The notes under the pieces were generated by a model. The model was not told the DNA's origin. It saw only the letters and a program-made list of their open reading frames with translations, and searched no databases. A program made the translations under genes and the position numbers. Positions 7,562-16,327 of a stretch of DNA of 64,000 bases are shown here, one piece after another; within the stretch, counting starts at the first letter, position 1, and each line of letters opens with the position of its first letter. Location of the stretch: contig CALUEX010000006.1 of assembly GCA_944319815.1 (NCBI GenBank), forward strand, positions 23,163 through 87,162, in the 5' to 3' direction. Source of the DNA: an uncultured Prevotella sp. (GTDB lineage Bacteria; Bacteroidota; Bacteroidia; Bacteroidales; Bacteroidaceae).

Positions 7562-8335
7562 TCAACGTTTACCCATAAACTCAACCTTACACCGGCATAC
7601 CTCCGCTTCGCCCTCAACTCCAGGCGACGACTTGGTAATCCTGACACAAACACTGCCACCCGGCTGGTCTTCACTGTAAAAGTTCAGCTTGTCCCCATAA
7701 TGACTCTCGGCCACGTATGCCACGTCAAGCCTCTTTATCGTATTCCTTGAATACCAATCAACACCGAACAAATCGAGCACGTGCTCAATGTATTTCACGC
7801 TGTTAATATGCCCGTTAACGTCAACGTCGCTGTAATATGTGTCAATGGTGCGCACCAAGGTCGCCGCCGCCGACATCTTAACACGCGACGGAACAGCCAT
7901 GGGACACGGCCTGTCAGCGTCTACGTACTTTACAATCTCTCCATCCTTCACGGCCAATATGTCCTCAGGCTGCCTCGTGTCCGTATTAATCATGGCCCAG
8001 ACACTACGCCCGTAACCATATACCTTGCCCTCATCCATTGCGTCAACGACACGGAAATTACGGTGCGTAAAGTATTTCATTACCCCCTCTATCCATGTCT
8101 CAACATTGAAACGGGCATATTCCTTTGGCATTTCGGCCATCTCTATAGCCAAGCGCGACAGCACCCAAGTCTTGTGCTCTGGGTTAAGGTGGGTCATGCC
8201 GAAACCACGATGGTTGGCATGAAAGTCCGCCGCATTAAGCAAATGATTACCCAAATGCCCCATGAACAGCCTTTTCGAGAAATCACAATGAAAAGGCTCT
8301 GCCATGAATTCATATATTCCTACTTTGTCCAACAT
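7562..8335 (-). CDS. acyl-ACP thioesterase (FatA/FatB type)
   Basis: The 257-residue protein resembles bacterial acyl-[acyl-carrier-protein] thioesterases, which release fatty acids from ACP in the cytoplasm. Two hot-dog repeats are suggested by the N-terminal F-x-C-D-F-S-K-R-L region with G-H-L-G-N-H-L-L-N-A-A, and by the second half with V-D-V-N-G-H-I-N-S-V-K-Y-I-E, whose Asn-His pair is the usual catalytic neighbourhood. It overlaps ilvN by 16 bp and is followed by ilvC, so it is embedded in the ilv operon. A link between branched-chain precursors and branched fatty acids is a tempting inference that is not shown by sequence. Confidence 0.85.
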   Translation of the reverse strand: MLDKVGIYEFMAEPFHCDFSKRLFMGHLGNHLLNAADFHANHRGFGMTHLNPEHKTWVLSRLAIEMAEMPKEYARFNVETWIEGVMKYFTHRNFRVVDAMDEGKVYGYGRSVWAMINTDTRQPEDILAVKDGEIVKYVDADRPCPMAVPSRVKMSAAATLVRTIDTYYSDVDVNGHINSVKYIEHVLDLFGVDWYSRNTIKRLDVAYVAESHYGDKLNFYSEDQPGGSVCVRITKSSPGVEGEAEVCRCKVEFMGKR

Positions 8336-8886
8336 TGCAACTCTTGTTTTTTATCCTGCATTTTCAAGAAATCACTCACCTTTTCCACTGTACTGCGGGT
8401 TATAGCAATCCGTCCGCTTCTTGTATATTGCAACACGCAGTCAAACTTGTCAAGGGCAAAATAAAGACTTGTTATATCTTCCGTAACACCACTTATCATC
8501 ACACTGCAAAACGTCGGGTTCACCTCTACGACACGTGCATCGGCCTTCCTTATTGTCCTGGATATTTCAGGATTTTCAAGAACCTTAGACGTTGACAGCT
8601 TGTAAAGCCCAACCTCCCTGATGAACAGTTGGTCGTCCGTATAATAGTCAGCCTTGACCACTTCGATTTTCTTTTCTATCTGCTTGGTTATCTTCACTAT
8701 CTGGTCTTCATCGCTCCAAGCCGTTATCGTGTACTTATGCACTCCCTCTATGCTCGACGCCGAAACGTTAAGACTCTCGATGTTAACCTGTCTACGGGTG
8801 AACACAGCCGTTATCTGGTTCAATATTCCGGCAAGGTTTTCTGAATAAACCAACAGCGTATACAGCTTTTTGTCCGTTTTATCCAT
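8320..8886 (-). CDS. ilvN: acetolactate synthase small (regulatory) subunit
   Basis: The 188-residue protein has an N-terminal ACT domain (about 8-80, Y-T-L-L-V-Y-S-E-N-L-A-G-I-L-N-Q-I and N-I-E-S-L-N-V) and the C-terminal domain typical of AHAS small subunits (about 90-165). It confers valine feedback control and activates the large subunit encoded just upstream. It starts 58 bp after ilvB and overlaps the thioesterase gene by 16 bp, which suggests translational coupling. The length is at the upper end for the family. Confidence 0.95.
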   Translation of the reverse strand: MDKTDKKLYTLLVYSENLAGILNQITAVFTRRQVNIESLNVSASSIEGVHKYTITAWSDEDQIVKITKQIEKKIEVVKADYYTDDQLFIREVGLYKLSTSKVLENPEISRTIRKADARVVEVNPTFCSVMISGVTEDITSLYFALDKFDCVLQYTRSGRIAITRSTVEKVSDFLKMQDKKQELQCWTK

Positions 8887-8944
8887 CGTTTTTTATATTT
8901 TCGTTGATACCCGGAAGGCACTCCGCCCAACCGCAATCTTATCA

Positions 8945-10660
8945 TCAAAAGCTCAAATTCATTTCGTTGACCGAGCTTCCCGGAACTACCATCGGCAACA
9001 CGTTCTCGTCTTCCTTGACGGCACACTCAAGCAGGTACGGCCCATCCGAAGAAAGCATTTTCGACACTTCGTCGTCAAGCATATCACGCTCGGACACAAA
9101 AGAATAAGGAATTCCGTACCCTGCGCAGATTTTTCCATAATCAGGGTTTTGCATCTTCGTAAACGAACGACGCTTATTGAAAAACATATCTTGCCACTGC
9201 CTTACGTTGCCAAGATAATTGTTGTTCAACAAAATCATCTTAACAGGACATCCTTGCTCCATAATCGTGCCAAGTTCCTGGATGCTCATTTGGAAACCTC
9301 CGTCACCGGTGAACATACAAACCAAGCGTCCTTTCGCACCGAACGTAGCACCAATGGCTGCCGGGATGGCATAACCCATCGTTCCGAGACCGCCGCTGCT
9401 GACGATGGAACGCTTCCTTTTATACTTGAAATAACGACTTGAGAACATCTGGTTAAGCCCAACGTCGTTTACAAGTATAGCATCTCCGCCCGTCGCCTCT
9501 GCCACGGCATTGACAACCTCTCCCATAAGCAACGGGCCACTTGACGGATATATGGCCGGCCGGGTGACCTCCTCGTATTCCTTTTCGTCCAACGGCTTGA
9601 AGCTGTCCCGCCACTCCTTATGGCTGTTTTTACGTAAAAGACGAGTTATAGCAGGCAAGGAGACCTTACAATCGGCCACGACAGCAACATCCGTCTTAAC
9701 GTTCTTATCTATCTCCGAAACATCAATGTCAAGGTGTATAACCTTGGCTTGCTTGGCGTAAGTCATGACATTACCGGTTACACGGTTGCTGAAACGCATA
9801 CCGATGGCCACAAGCACATCGCACTCTTGTTCCTTCATGTTCGGCGCATAATTACCATGCATACCTAACATCCCGACATTAAGCGGATGGTCAGTGGGCA
9901 AGGCCGAAAGCCCTAACAGGGTTCTTGCTGCCGGGATGTCACCTTTTTCAAGAAATGCCACAAGCTCGTCGTAGGCATTCCCCAATTCCACGCCCTGTCC
10001 CACCAACGCCAAAGGCTTCTTGGCATTGTTTATCAACTCGGCAGCACGCCTTACAGCATCGTCGTCCAAAGCCGGATACGCCACGTAACTACGAACAAAA
10101 TCAATATGGCACGGCTTGTATTCAGTGACTGCCTCCTGCGCATTTTTCGGGAAATCGAGCACCACCGGCCCCGGACGACCAGACCGTGCAATATAGAAAG
10201 CGCGGCTTACAGCCCAACTTATATCCTCGGCACGGCGTATCTGGTAGCTCCACTTGCTGATAGGCTGGGCTACGCCTACGAGGTCAACCTCCTGGAACGC
10301 ATCCGTGCCTAACGACTCAACGCCTACCTGCCCGGCAATGACGACGATTGGCGTAGAGTCCATCATGGCGTCTGCGACACCGGTCAAGGTGTTGGTCGCG
10401 CCCGGACCGCTGGTCACGAGGCAGACGCCCACCTGCCCGCTGACACGTGCATAGCCTTCCGCAGCGTGTGCAGCAGACTGTTCATGGCGCACGAGAATGT
10501 GCTCGAACGCCTTTTTATCCCCGCGAGTATAATCGTACAAGACGTCAAAAACAGGCATGATTGCCCCGCCGGGATAACCGAAAATCGTCGTCACTCCTTC
10601 GGCTTTCAACGCCCTGATGAGGGCTTCTGCCCCCGTAATCATTTCTTTTGGCATGGTCAT
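8945..10660 (-). CDS. ilvB: acetolactate synthase large (catalytic) subunit
   Basis: This ThDP enzyme condenses two pyruvates, or pyruvate with 2-oxobutyrate, as the first common step of valine, leucine and isoleucine synthesis. The 571 residues carry F-G-Y-P-G-G-A-I near 28, the catalytic Glu in V-R-H-E-Q-S-A-A-H-A-A-E-G-Y-A-R near 60, and the ThDP/Mg motif G-D-G-G-F-Q-M-S ending in N-N-N-Y near 455-485. It is the second gene of the operon, 16 bp after ilvD. Confidence 0.97.
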   Translation of the reverse strand: MTMPKEMITGAEALIRALKAEGVTTIFGYPGGAIMPVFDVLYDYTRGDKKAFEHILVRHEQSAAHAAEGYARVSGQVGVCLVTSGPGATNTLTGVADAMMDSTPIVVIAGQVGVESLGTDAFQEVDLVGVAQPISKWSYQIRRAEDISWAVSRAFYIARSGRPGPVVLDFPKNAQEAVTEYKPCHIDFVRSYVAYPALDDDAVRRAAELINNAKKPLALVGQGVELGNAYDELVAFLEKGDIPAARTLLGLSALPTDHPLNVGMLGMHGNYAPNMKEQECDVLVAIGMRFSNRVTGNVMTYAKQAKVIHLDIDVSEIDKNVKTDVAVVADCKVSLPAITRLLRKNSHKEWRDSFKPLDEKEYEEVTRPAIYPSSGPLLMGEVVNAVAEATGGDAILVNDVGLNQMFSSRYFKYKRKRSIVSSGGLGTMGYAIPAAIGATFGAKGRLVCMFTGDGGFQMSIQELGTIMEQGCPVKMILLNNNYLGNVRQWQDMFFNKRRSFTKMQNPDYGKICAGYGIPYSFVSERDMLDDEVSKMLSSDGPYLLECAVKEDENVLPMVVPGSSVNEMNLSF

Positions 10661-10676
10661 CTTAAAGATTTCTGGA

Positions 10677-12482
10677 TTAATCTATCAACCTCACACCGCC
10701 CTTGTCGGCAGAGCTTACGCTCTTGGCGTATGCTTTCAGGGCCTTGCTAACGACCCTGTTGCGCGTCAGCGGGCGTTGTGGGCGCGCAGCAAGCTCGTCG
10801 TCGGTCAACTTAACATTGATTGTCCGCTCGGGGATGTTGATTTCAATAATGTCCCCATCGACAATCTTGCCTATGTTTCCGCCGGCAGCAGCCTCCGGCG
10901 ACACGTGGCCGATACTGAGCCCTGACGTACCACCGCTGAAACGGCCGTCGGTAATCAAGGCACACTCCTTGCCAAGGTGCATACTCTTTATATAAGATGT
11001 AGGGTAAAGCATCTCCTGCATACCGGGGCCACCCTTAGGCCCTTCATGGGTGATTACCACGCAGTCGCCGCTTTTCACCTTGCCGCCAAGGATACCGTCA
11101 CAGGCGTCCTCCTGCGAATCGAACACCTTGGCAGGGCCGCTGAACTTCCATATTGAGGGGTCTACGCCGGCCGTCTTCACCACGCAACCGTCCTGGGCTA
11201 TGTTGCCGAACAGCACGGCAAGGCCTCCGTCCTTGGTATATGCGTGTTCAATGTCGCGTATGCAGCCGTTGGCGCGGTCAGTGTCGAGCGTTTCCCACCG
11301 TTCGTCCTGCGACCCCATCACCGTGGAGAACTTGCGGCCTGGGGCACTTCGATATATCCTTTCAGCCTCTGCGTCAACGCTTGCCACGGTTATGTCATAC
11401 TTGGCCAACTGTTCGGCCAACGTCTTACCGTCCACTCTCATGGCGCTGCCGTCTATCAACCCGCCCTTTGCGAGCTCGTTCATTATTCCGAATATGCCGC
11501 CCGCGCGGTTGCACTCCTGAACGCTGTACTTCTGCGTGTTGGGAGCCAACTTGCATAGGCACGGCACTTTACGGCTCAGGGCGTCAATGTCTTTCATCGT
11601 GAAGTCAACACCGGCCTCCTGTGCCACGGCAAGCAGATGGAGCACGGTGTTCGTGCTTCCGCCCATGGCGATGTCGAGAGTCATGGCATTCAAGAATGCC
11701 TCACGTGTGGCAATGCTGCGCGGCAACACGCTGTCGTCGCCGCCTTCGTAATACTTCATCGCGTTTACAACCACTTGGCGTGCGGCGTCCCTGAACAGCC
11801 TCATACGGTTGACGTGCGTGGCAAGGATGGTGCCGTTGCCTGGCAAAGCCAACCCTATAGCCTCCGTCAGAGAGTTCATCGAGTTGGCGGTGAACATCCC
11901 CGAACAACATCCGCACCCGGGACACGCCCTACGCTCGATTTCGTCAAGCTCCTCGTCACTGACCGCAGGGTCGGCACCCTTGACCATCGCCGTTATAAGG
12001 TCGGCGTTCTCCCCTTTCCACGTGCCGGCCTCCATCGGGCCACCGCTGCAGAACACGGTCGGGATATTAAGCCTCATGGCCGCCATCAGCATACCTGGCG
12101 TCACCTTGTCGCAGTTTGATATACAAATCATTGCGTCGGCCTTGTGGGCATTGACCATATATTCAACAGAGTCTGCGATGAGGTCGCGTGAAGGCAACGA
12201 ATACAGCATACCGTCGTGCCCCATGGCTATGCCGTCGTCGATTGCGATAGTATTGAACTCTGCGGCATAACATCCCATACGTTCAATTTCCGCCTTTACC
12301 ATCTGCCCAACATCATGCAGGTGGGTATGTCCGGGCACAAACTGCGTGAACGAATTTACAATGGCTATTATCGGCTTGCCGAACTGCCCTGGCTTCATGC
12401 CCGATGCTGTCCATAGGGCTCGCGCACCTGCCATTCGCCTGCCTTCGGTACATACCGCACTCCTCAACTGATGTTTACTCAT
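10677..12482 (-). CDS. ilvD: dihydroxy-acid dehydratase
   Basis: This Fe-S enzyme dehydrates 2,3-dihydroxyisovalerate or its methylvalerate analogue to the 2-oxo acid. The 601-residue protein shows the cluster-ligand cysteines in [12 protein letters not shown] near 122 and in [17 protein letters not shown] near 190, plus G-R-F-S-G-G-T-S-G near 515. It is the first gene of the ilv operon and is preceded by a promoter box at 12521-12528. The short leader of about 30 nt leaves no room for a peptide attenuator, so any attenuation must work differently. Confidence 0.97.
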   Translation of the reverse strand: MSKHQLRSAVCTEGRRMAGARALWTASGMKPGQFGKPIIAIVNSFTQFVPGHTHLHDVGQMVKAEIERMGCYAAEFNTIAIDDGIAMGHDGMLYSLPSRDLIADSVEYMVNAHKADAMICISNCDKVTPGMLMAAMRLNIPTVFCSGGPMEAGTWKGENADLITAMVKGADPAVSDEELDEIERRACPGCGCCSGMFTANSMNSLTEAIGLALPGNGTILATHVNRMRLFRDAARQVVVNAMKYYEGGDDSVLPRSIATREAFLNAMTLDIAMGGSTNTVLHLLAVAQEAGVDFTMKDIDALSRKVPCLCKLAPNTQKYSVQECNRAGGIFGIMNELAKGGLIDGSAMRVDGKTLAEQLAKYDITVASVDAEAERIYRSAPGRKFSTVMGSQDERWETLDTDRANGCIRDIEHAYTKDGGLAVLFGNIAQDGCVVKTAGVDPSIWKFSGPAKVFDSQEDACDGILGGKVKSGDCVVITHEGPKGGPGMQEMLYPTSYIKSMHLGKECALITDGRFSGGTSGLSIGHVSPEAAAGGNIGKIVDGDIIEINIPERTINVKLTDDELAARPQRPLTRNRVVSKALKAYAKSVSSADKGGVRLID

Positions 12483-12520
12483 TATTTATTAGCTTTATTA
12501 CACTTATTTTTACGTAAATG

Positions 12521-12528
12521 CAAAGGTA
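12521..12528 (-). promoter_or_regulatory. promoter box of the ilv operon
   Basis: The minus strand reads TACCTTTG, an exact TAnnTTTG match, 39 bp upstream of the ilvD start codon. No other box is seen in the spacer on this strand. Confidence 0.7.
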
Positions 12529-12700
12529 CATCATTCTGGCCTATCCAGCAACATTTTTCTTTAAAAAATTAGGATAAAACATAAAATTACAACAAAATCA
12601 AGCTAAAAAGTAACAATTTAGCATAAATATTGCACATCGTGACAAATTTTGTGCAACGAAACACACGCTTATAACTTGACACAAACGCATAGATACGAAA

Positions 12701-12734
12701 ACGGGGCGCACCTAACGTTTTAGGTGCGCCCCGT
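12701..12734 (-). terminator. terminator of the OmpA-family gene
   Basis: ACGGGGCGCACCTAA pairs perfectly with TTAGGTGCGCCCCGT around a 4-nt loop, 31 bp beyond the stop codon of the OmpA-family gene. It is a classical compact stem, unlike the long word-built hairpins elsewhere in the window. Confidence 0.8.
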
Positions 12735-12764
12735 AAATATTTCGACAATCAAATAGGCCTGTCC

Positions 12765-13916
12765 TTATTTGGTGTTGTCATTGAAAGTTGCAACGCGGTT
12801 GAACTCTACTTGCTCAAACAGCTTGTCTGTTGCGCCACAGCCCTTCGTCGTAAGACGGTCGGCAGCAATCTTGTACTTGTTAACCAAGATTTTCTTGACA
12901 GCTTCAGCACGTTTCTCTGACAACTTCTGGTTGAGTTCGGCAGAACCTTCAGGTGAAGCGTATCCCTTGATTTCAACCTGGGCTTCAGGATGGTTCTTCA
13001 TGTACTGTGCAATCAGCTCAATCGGAGCATACTGTGCAGGGTCAACAACCGACTTGCCTTGGCGGAAAAGCACTGTAGGCTGCAGGTTGGTAACCGTTGC
13101 AGGCTTCTCGTAAACAGGAGCGGGCTTGTTGTTGCAGTCGTCAAGAGCCTTCTGGAGGTCAGCTATCTGGCGGTCCTTAGCTGCCAGCTGCTCGTCCTTG
13201 CCGTTCAGGTCGCCGCGCAGGTCGTTGATTTTAGCGTTCAGGGCGTCGATTTCCGACTGGTCACGCAGCTCGGCTATCTTGAAGTTATGGGTACCGTTAG
13301 AGTTCTTGAACTTGTAGATGAAGCCAACGTTGAGCTGGAAGCCAGACTCGTGAACGTCATACTGCACCTCGTTGTCCCTAACCATATTGTTGCCAGCGAG
13401 CGTCCAAATCATTGCCGGCTCGATGTATACCTGCCATGCCTTAGACTTGCCGAGGTTGAAGGCAAAGTCGATACCGGCCTTAGAAGTGAGCTGGTCATCT
13501 TTATAATCCTCTGACGGATGGCCAAAGATATGTCCCCAGCCAAAGCCGTAAACGGCTGAAACCTCGAAGAGCCTCGGCTCTCCCTTGTATCCGCCAATCC
13601 AGTTGCTGAAGTTTATGGTTCCCAGCAAAGAAGTATTGATAGAGCGGACGAACGTATTTGTCGATGGATAAGGCTTGTTTGAGAAGTATGCATTGCTCTC
13701 AATGGCGAAGCCGAACACCGGGGTAATGTAACGGCCTACGCGCAAACCGAGGTTAGGATTAAGGTCGCTCATCCAGGAATGACCGGTAGTCTTCGTGGCA
13801 AGACCGCCGTTCACGCCGATGTACCAGTTATCAAATGTCTTGCTTTCCTCCACTGTTTGAGCGGAAGCCGATACCGTAAGAGCGGCTGCAAAAAGCATTA
13901 AAAACAATTTCTTCAT
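12765..13916 (-). CDS. OmpA-family outer membrane protein with coiled coil
   Basis: The 383-residue protein has a Sec signal peptide (residues 1-20, ending A-S-A-Q). An N-terminal beta-barrel-like region follows (about 28-200, W-Y-I-G-V-N-G-G-L start). A heptad-rich segment (about 208-250, A-L-N-A-K-I-N-D-L then D-R-Q-I-A-D-L) is probably coiled coil. The C-terminal OmpA/MotB peptidoglycan-binding domain (about 275-375) carries the Bacteroidota form G-Y-A-S-P-E-G and N-x-K-L-S-E-K-R-A. It likely tethers outer membrane to cell wall as a major porin-like protein. It has its own promoter and a strong terminator, which fits high expression. Confidence 0.9.
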   Translation of the reverse strand: MKKLFLMLFAAALTVSASAQTVEESKTFDNWYIGVNGGLATKTTGHSWMSDLNPNLGLRVGRYITPVFGFAIESNAYFSNKPYPSTNTFVRSINTSLLGTINFSNWIGGYKGEPRLFEVSAVYGFGWGHIFGHPSEDYKDDQLTSKAGIDFAFNLGKSKAWQVYIEPAMIWTLAGNNMVRDNEVQYDVHESGFQLNVGFIYKFKNSNGTHNFKIAELRDQSEIDALNAKINDLRGDLNGKDEQLAAKDRQIADLQKALDDCNNKPAPVYEKPATVTNLQPTVLFRQGKSVVDPAQYAPIELIAQYMKNHPEAQVEIKGYASPEGSAELNQKLSEKRAEAVKKILVNKYKIAADRLTTKGCGATDKLFEQVEFNRVATFNDNTK

Positions 13917-13976
13917 TTTTGTTTGATTTTAATTAATAAATGTGATGACTTTCTGTTTAGTAACTTTTACTTTTTG

Positions 13977-13984
13977 CAAAGGTA
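13977..13984 (-). promoter_or_regulatory. promoter box of the OmpA-family gene
   Basis: The minus strand reads TACCTTTG (TAnnTTTG), 61 bp upstream of the start codon, inside an A/T-rich stretch. Confidence 0.65.
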
Positions 13985-14215
13985 GAAAAAAGAAACTACT
14001 GAACAAATTAAATCAAGAAAAAAAAGGCATTACCATGTTAAATCAGCTAAAAAACATGACAAACAGAACAATTAAGGGCTTTTATTCAACACTATTTAAT
14101 ACCGGGAATGAGTACACAGCCTTATTTAAATTCCCTGTATAAAAGATGTTTAGAACATAACGGATATTGACGCCTCCTGATAGGCATGATGAAAACCGGC
14201 CGCCGTCAACGTAAA

Positions 14216-14303
14216 GCAAAAAAGGACAAACAGCCTTGCAATATGGCATCTATCTAACGGCAAAAGGGCATCTTTTGCAAGCCAAAAGACGGCATATTGG
14301 GAA
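14216..14303. repeat. 22-bp-period array (4 units)
   Basis: Units begin at 14216, 14238, 14260 and 14282. The third (GCAAAAGGGCATCTTTTGCA) is itself a near-perfect palindrome; the others keep the phase but differ in sequence. The array lies in the long gene-free region between the OmpA-family gene and cobU. Confidence 0.6.
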
Positions 14304-14453
14304 ACAGCTGTTAGCAAGGCACTTACAAGGCTGCGTCCTAAGCCATGTATAAAACACCGAAACCGTGAGGGCGTAAGCCCGGAAACTGCACACGAAAAAG
14401 TGATGGCACCCAGCCATGGCTCGTGCTCCTTATTACAATACAAACCGCATAGA

Positions 14454-14697
14454 GGCAATGAAAATAAATGCTCGTTTCTCTCACTTTTATTTTGCATTGC
14501 GCTCAACTTGCATTATCTTTCAATAAAATAAGCTGCGTCTCGGCAATGAAAATAAATGCTCGTTTCTCTCGCTTTTATTTTGCATTGCGCTCAACTTGCA
14601 TTATCTTTCAATAAAATAAGCTGCGTCTCGGCAATGAAAATAAATGCTCGTTTCTCTCGCTTTTATTTTGCATTGCGCTCAACTTGCATTATCTTTG
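14454..14697 (+). repeat. promoter-bearing 88-bp tandem repeat (2 full units plus 68 bp)
   Basis: The word GGCAATGAAAATAAATGCTC recurs at 14454, 14542 and 14630, an exact 88-bp period. Each unit ends in AACTTGCATTATCTTT. In the first two units the next base is C (TATCTTTC); only in the third, which faces cobU, is the promoter box complete (TATCTTTG). The same repeat occurs inverted at 24954-25097. Confidence 0.9.
14690..14697 (+). promoter_or_regulatory. promoter box of the cob operon
   Basis: TATCTTTG in the last 88-bp unit. It predicts a start near 14704, so the in-frame ATG at 14684 cannot be used and translation must begin at 14726. The leader of about 22 nt is too short for a cobalamin riboswitch. 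Confidence 0.75.
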
Positions 14698-14725
14698 TAA
14701 CGGCATATATCGCCTTTACAAAAAA

Positions 14726-15253
14726 ATGAGAAAAATCATACTTATAACGGGCGGCCAACGCTCCGGTAAAAGCGTGTACGCCGAAAAGCTGGCCCTTAGC
14801 CTTTCGGCAACGCCCGTGTACATAGCCACTGCACACGTATGGGACGACGAGTTTGCCGAGCGCGTCAGGCGGCACAAGGAACGGCGCGGGGCGCAATGGA
14901 CAAACATTGAAGAGGAAAAACACCTAAGCCGGCATAATATAATAAATAAGGTGGCAGTCATAGACTGCCTCACGCTGTGGTGCACAAACTTTTTCTTCAA
15001 CCGTGACAACGACACAAGGCAACCAACCGTTGACGAAGCCCTTGCGGAAATAAGAAACGAGTTCGACAAATTCACAGACCAAGATGCCACGTTCATCTTC
15101 GTGACCAACGAGATAGGCAGCGGCGAGGTCAGCAGCAATGCCGTGCAACGCCGTTTTACCGATATGCAGGGATGGATGAACCAATACGTTGCAGCCCACG
15201 CCGACGAGGTTGTGCTCATGGTGTGCGGCATCCCGGTAAAAATCAAGGGCTGA
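14726..15253 (+). CDS. cobU: adenosylcobinamide kinase / adenosylcobinamide-phosphate guanylyltransferase
   Basis: This bifunctional enzyme phosphorylates adenosylcobinamide and then activates it with GTP in lower-ligand assembly of vitamin B12. The protein starts M-R-K-I-I-L-I-T-G-G-Q-R-S-G-K-S, a P-loop. It also has the R-H-K-E-R-R-G family motif that contains the guanylylated histidine, and the V-T-N-E-I-G-S-G-E-V motif near 130. Translation from 14726 gives 175 residues, the usual length; an upstream in-frame ATG overlaps the promoter. It is the first gene of cobU-cobT-cobS-cobC. Confidence 0.93.
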   Translation: MRKIILITGGQRSGKSVYAEKLALSLSATPVYIATAHVWDDEFAERVRRHKERRGAQWTNIEEEKHLSRHNIINKVAVIDCLTLWCTNFFFNRDNDTRQPTVDEALAEIRNEFDKFTDQDATFIFVTNEIGSGEVSSNAVQRRFTDMQGWMNQYVAAHADEVVLMVCGIPVKIKG

Positions 15254-15277
15254 ACAGCCTTAAATGTAAACGCTCAA

Positions 15278-16327
15278 ATGAGAACATTCAACATCAAGAG
15301 CCCGGACATGGGCTTGCAGACAGCAATACAGGACAAGATTGACAACCTTAACAAGCCTAAAGGCTCGTTAGGAAGGCTTGAAAGCCTGGCCATGCAAATA
15401 TGCCTGATACAACAGGCCCTGTCGCCAAAGCTGGCACATCCCTGCCACCTGCTCTTCGGCGGGGACCACGGCATCGAACGCGAGAACGTAAGCGTATCGC
15501 CACGCGAGGTGACATGGCAGCAGATGCTCAACTTCGCCAACGGCGGAGGAGGCGTCAATATGTTCTGCCGGCAGCACGGCTTCAGGCTTCGTATCATCGA
15601 CGTAGGCGTGGACTACGACCTTTCATCGTGCCCCGAAATAATCAACAGGAAGATAGCCCGCGGCACGGAAAACTTCCTGCATGGCCCTGCCATGAGCGTC
15701 GAACAATACGACAGGGCTATCGAAACCGGCGCAGAGATGGTTGACTTGTGCCACGCTGAAGGGTGCAACATCATATCCATCGGCGAGATGGGCATAGCCA
15801 ACACCTCACCATCAAGCGTATGGATGAGCCTCTTCGGCAACGTCCCGCTAAACGAATGCGTAGGTGCCGGAGCCGGACTTGACAACAAGGGAATAAACCA
15901 TAAACTCTGCATCCTTGACCGTGCCGTGTCTAATTTCAAGACAAAAACGCCGGACTTCAATACGCCCGAAAACATAATACGCTACTTCGGCGGCTTCGAG
16001 ATGGTGGCGGCCATCGGCGCGATGCTCAGGGCCGCAGAGCTGCACACCGTCATATTGATTGACGGCTTCATAATGACGGCCTGCGCGCTCGCCGCCTCGA
16101 AAATAGCGCCAGACGTCAAATCGTATATGATATTCGGCCATGTTGGCGACGAAAGCGGACACAAACGGCTGCTCAACCTGCTTGGAGCCACCCCCCTGCT
16201 CAATCTCGGGCTAAGGCTCGGAGAAGGCACGGGAGCCCTTTGCTCCTACCCAATCGTTGACAGTGCGGTCAGGATGGTAAACGAAATGAACAACTTTGAA
16301 AATGCGCATATCACTAAATACTTCTAA
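15278..16327 (+). CDS. cobT: nicotinate-nucleotide--dimethylbenzimidazole phosphoribosyltransferase
   Basis: The enzyme makes alpha-ribazole phosphate from a benzimidazole base and nicotinate mononucleotide. The 349-residue protein has the family segments D-K-I-D-N-L-N-K-P-K-G-S-L-G near 15, F-G-G-D-H-G-I near 60, the G-E-M-G-I-A-N-T-S-P-S-S near 165, and V-G-A-G-A-G-L-D near 188; a Glu near residue 316 (L-G-E-G-T-G-A) is the likely catalytic base. It starts 24 bp after cobU and overlaps cobS. Confidence 0.95.
   Translation: MRTFNIKSPDMGLQTAIQDKIDNLNKPKGSLGRLESLAMQICLIQQALSPKLAHPCHLLFGGDHGIERENVSVSPREVTWQQMLNFANGGGGVNMFCRQHGFRLRIIDVGVDYDLSSCPEIINRKIARGTENFLHGPAMSVEQYDRAIETGAEMVDLCHAEGCNIISIGEMGIANTSPSSVWMSLFGNVPLNECVGAGAGLDNKGINHKLCILDRAVSNFKTKTPDFNTPENIIRYFGGFEMVAAIGAMLRAAELHTVILIDGFIMTACALAASKIAPDVKSYMIFGHVGDESGHKRLLNLLGATPLLNLGLRLGEGTGALCSYPIVDSAVRMVNEMNNFENAHITKYF

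Noticed and set aside
13942-14142. Short plus-strand frame after the OmpA-family promoter.
   Set aside because: It starts inside the promoter region of the opposite gene, is A/T-rich and matches no family; a 35-codon internal ATG version has no better support.
14150-14506. 118-codon minus-strand frame.
   Set aside because: It runs through the 22-bp array and into the first 88-bp repeat, so it is repeat sequence read as protein.
14454-14697. CRISPR array (also considered for the 66-bp and 22-bp arrays).
   Set aside because: Units are contiguous without unique spacers, and no cas genes are present.
14630-14725. Cobalamin riboswitch upstream of cobU.
   Set aside because: The promoter box places the RNA start about 22 nt before the start codon, and no B12-box-like sequence lies in between.
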